A DNA stretch of 64,000 nt from Colwellia hornerae (GTDB taxonomy: Bacteria; Pseudomonadota; Gammaproteobacteria; Enterobacterales; Alteromonadaceae): contig NZ_VOLR01000012.1 in assembly GCF_007954355.1 (NCBI RefSeq), positions 88,662-152,661 of the forward strand. The letters run 5' to 3'. Numbering within the stretch: the stretch's first letter is position 1; the number at the start of each line of letters is the position of its first letter. The notes under the pieces were generated by a model. That model was not told the DNA's origin, did not search any database, and saw only the letters and a program-made list of their open reading frames with translations. Shown here in pieces: positions 62,163 through 64,000 of the stretch. The position numbers were made by a program, and so were the translations under genes.

Positions 62163-63011
62163 ATGTCGTCAGTATTTGTAGAATCAGGCACGCTTTACAT
62201 TGTCGCCACACCTATCGGTAATTTAGCCGACATCAGTCAACGTGCACTTGATGTGTTAACTCAAGTCGATATTATTGCCTGTGAAGATACTCGTCATACT
62301 CAAAAATTATTATCAACCTACTCGATAAAAAATAAAACCTTATCATTACATGACCATAATGAACGTCAACGTCAAGACTACGTGGCGACACTTTTACAAG
62401 AAGGTAAAAGCATTGCACTTGTTTCTGATGCAGGCACACCATTAATAAGCGATCCAGGCTTTCATCTGGTTCGTCATTGTCGCCAACTGAATTTAAATGT
62501 TTCTCCTATTCCCGGTGCTTGTGCAGCAATTGCTGCGCTTTCAGTGGCAGGGTTGCCGACCGATCGCTTTTCTTTTGAAGGATTTCTCCCTTCAAAAACT
62601 GGCGCTAGGCAAGCAACATTAGCGAACTTGCTCGAAGAGCCGCGCACTATGGTGTTTTATGATGCACCACGTCGAGCCATCGATACCGTTGCAGATATTG
62701 TTAAAGTATTGGGGGGAGACCGTCATGTCGTTATTTCTCGAGAGTTAACAAAAACCTTTGAGACAATACACTCAGATACCGCTGAAAACTTATTAGCTTG
62801 GTTGAAAGAAGATCCAAATCAGTTAAAAGGTGAAATGGTTTTAATCATCGAAGGCAATAAAATTGATGCTAATGCTATTCCTGCAAAGGCCATTGCTACA
62901 CTGAAATTATTATTAGCGGAAATGAAGCCCAAGACAGCCTGTGCTATCACTGCTGAAATATACGGAGTAAAAAAGAACGCTTTGTATGAAATAGCCCTTG
63001 AAATGAAGTGA
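62163..63011 (+). CDS. rsmI: 16S rRNA 2'-O-ribose C1402 methyltransferase RsmI
   Basis: This 282-residue SAM-dependent methyltransferase has TLYIVATPIGNLADISQRAL, ACEDTRHTQKLLSTY, LVSDAGTPLISDPG and FYDAPRRAIDTV. It methylates C1402 of 16S rRNA in the decoding centre. It is divergent from lpoA and lies directly before the RNase P RNA gene. Confidence 0.96.
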   Translation: MSSVFVESGTLYIVATPIGNLADISQRALDVLTQVDIIACEDTRHTQKLLSTYSIKNKTLSLHDHNERQRQDYVATLLQEGKSIALVSDAGTPLISDPGFHLVRHCRQLNLNVSPIPGACAAIAALSVAGLPTDRFSFEGFLPSKTGARQATLANLLEEPRTMVFYDAPRRAIDTVADIVKVLGGDRHVVISRELTKTFETIHSDTAENLLAWLKEDPNQLKGEMVLIIEGNKIDANAIPAKAIATLKLLLAEMKPKTACAITAEIYGVKKNALYEIALEMK

Positions 63012-63056
63012 TTTACGCTTTATTTATGTGTAGTCAGTAACTAAATATATTATCAA

Positions 63057-63085
63057 TTGGCTATCGGTAAAAATTAAGGTAAAAT
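63057..63085 (+). promoter_or_regulatory. Promoter of rnpB
   Basis: A -35 TTGGCT (63057-63062), a 17-bp spacer and a -10 TAAAAT (63080-63085) precede a GC-rich discriminator (GCGCGCC), typical of a stable-RNA promoter. The predicted start is about 63093. Confidence 0.8.
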
Positions 63086-63092
63086 GCGCGCC

Positions 63093-63492
63093 GAGTTGAC
63101 CAGACAATCGCTGCTTTATCCTTGTATCAGATGTGCAAACTGAAGATATAGGTATAAGGGGGAGGAAAGTCCGGGCTCCAATGAGCAGGGTGCCAGGTAA
63201 CGCCTGGGCGGCGTGAGCCGACGACAAGTGCAGCAGAGAGAAGACCGCCGATGGTTATCTTTCGAGATTTCACAGGTAAGGCTGAAAGGGTGCGGTAAGA
63301 GCGCACCGGATTGCTGGTAACAGTAATTGCAGGGTAAACTCCACCCGGAGCAAGACCAAATAGGGTTTCATATGGCGTGGCTCGCGTTGAAACCGGGTAG
63401 GTTGCTTGAGCCTTAGAGCGATTTAAGGCCTAGACGAATGATTGTCACTCTTTTTTGAAAGAGATACAAAACCCGGCTTATGTGGTCAACTC
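63093..63492 (+). ncRNA. rnpB: RNase P RNA (bacterial type A)
   Basis: This is the catalytic RNA that matures tRNA 5' ends. The terminal helix P1 is GAGTTGACC (63093-63101) pairing with GGTCAACTC (63484-63492). Conserved parts are readable: GAGGAAAGTCCGGGCTCC, CAGGGTGCCAGGTAACGCC, GAAAGGGTGCGGTAAGAGCG, ACTCCACCCGGAGCAAG and ACCCGGCTTA near the end. The length of about 400 bases is slightly above that of E. coli; part of the excess is a hairpin near 63448-63466 (CTCTTTTTTGAAAGAG-like). Confidence 0.98.
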
Positions 63493-63504
63493 AACTATTC
63501 TAAT

Positions 63505-63542
63505 AACCGCTTGATTATTTGAACAATAATCAAGCGGTTTTC
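63505..63542 (+). terminator. Rho-independent terminator of rnpB
   Basis: AACCGCTTGATTATT (63505-63519) pairs perfectly with AATAATCAAGCGGTT (63525-63539) over a 5-base loop, followed by Ts. Confidence 0.95.
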
Positions 63543-63893
63543 TACAATCCTTTCATATCAAGCTATGCAATTTCAAAAAATGCTACACGGTTAACTACAG
63601 GGTACTGATTTTTATCCCCATTATTACTTCTACATTTACACATTAAATTCATTTTTAAAATACAGCTAAACTCTGTTACTTATGACTTGCCAAACTTTTA
63701 CAGACCTTAAATTTGAAGAGTTATCTTTACTGAATGAAGAGCACAAATTTAATCCGTTCGATACTATTAGGTACTCTCTCGGCAACATCTCTTCTTATTG
63801 AGCTATCTTCTTATTAGGCCACCCATAATAACTGATGCAGTTTTCGCTCAATAAACTAGACTTAAGGTACCTATATTCAGTCAGGTGACTATT
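63543..63893. other. Intergenic region before transposase gene
   Basis: This stretch of about 350 bp of AT-rich DNA lacks a recognised gene. An ATG at 63682 opens a 39-residue frame ending at 63801 (beginning MTCQTFTDLKFEELSLLNEE). It has no recognisable family or ribosome site and may be a gene fragment or chance. No REP-like palindromes, which would be expected near a REP-associated transposase, could be picked out. Confidence 0.4.
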
Positions 63894-64000
63894 ATGCCTA
63901 AGCCTCGCTCACAACAAATCAGTTTATTGGACACCCCTTATTATCACATTTGCAGTCGTACGGTACGCAAGGCTTTTTTGTGTGGCGTAGATAAGGAGAC
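63894..64000 (+). CDS. Y1 transposase (REP-associated tyrosine transposase type), partial
   Basis: An ATG at 63894 with AGGTGA upstream starts MPKPRSQQISLLDTPYYHIC, then SRTVRKAFLCGVDKET up to the window edge. This is the usual N-terminus of the IS200-like, single-domain HUH transposase subgroup common in Alteromonadales (PRSQQIS...YYH..SR.VR.AFLCG). The catalytic HUH and Tyr lie beyond the window. Such genes are often domesticated single copies. Confidence 0.82.
   Translation, partial: MPKPRSQQISLLDTPYYHICSRTVRKAFLCGVDKE

Noticed and set aside
63682..63801. 39-residue open frame as a real gene
   Set aside because: There is no ribosome site, no recognisable family and AT-rich surroundings; it may be a fragment, so it is mentioned only in the intergenic entry.

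Overview
The window is an AT-rich gammaproteobacterial chromosome segment, most like the Colwellia/Thalassotalea group of Alteromonadales. This rests on the conserved blocks rplM-rpsI, petABC-sspAB, dolP-diaA-yraN-lpoA/rsmI-rnpB, degS-degQ-zapG/zapE and a split B12-dependent ribonucleotide reductase (nrdJa-nrdJb). The genus is inferred from gene content and protein style, not from a search.

Bases 1 to about 14,390 are accessory. The first 2.3 kb hold an edge-truncated gene of unknown function and a divergent XRE regulator, with four 15-bp iterons between them. Next comes a decayed BREX phage-defence start: a WYL-family brxR-like gene with two frameshifts and a stop, then a frameshifted brxA (DUF1819) cut short. 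About 12 kb of visibly more GC-rich DNA follows: a tight six-gene minus-strand operon. It encodes a 1585-residue protein built of repeated modules with a degenerate recombinase-like end, a 772-residue tyrosine recombinase, two small coiled-coil proteins, a RecD-like helicase and a 465-residue tyrosine recombinase. This looks like a self-contained mobile element without cargo. It abuts a phoH-family gene that has lost its N-terminal half. It is the best candidate here for an undescribed system.

Bases 15,000-38,000 are ordinary chromosome with some accessory character. They hold a hybrid kinase, a transglutaminase-like protein, an acyl-CoA dehydrogenase behind PsrA-like palindromes, a lipase-like lipoprotein coupled to mlaA, plsC, rraB, a diguanylate cyclase, a broken TonB receptor with an orphan FecR, a sugar/aminoglycoside-type kinase, a two-component system beside MipA/OmpV and DUF3019 genes, argR, a membrane-anchored XRE regulator pair, and galM.

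Bases 38,000-45,600 hold a giant two-propeller hybrid sensor with two kinase cores, three receivers and an HPt domain, followed by a receiver-GGDEF protein. Together they suggest a phosphorelay from a periplasmic ligand to c-di-GMP.

Bases 45,600-64,000 are housekeeping: periplasmic proteases, division proteins, nrdJab behind a pair of NrdR boxes, ribosomal proteins, the cytochrome bc1 complex, stringent starvation proteins, envelope and replication-initiation factors, rsmI and the RNase P RNA. The window ends inside a Y1 (REP-associated type) transposase gene.
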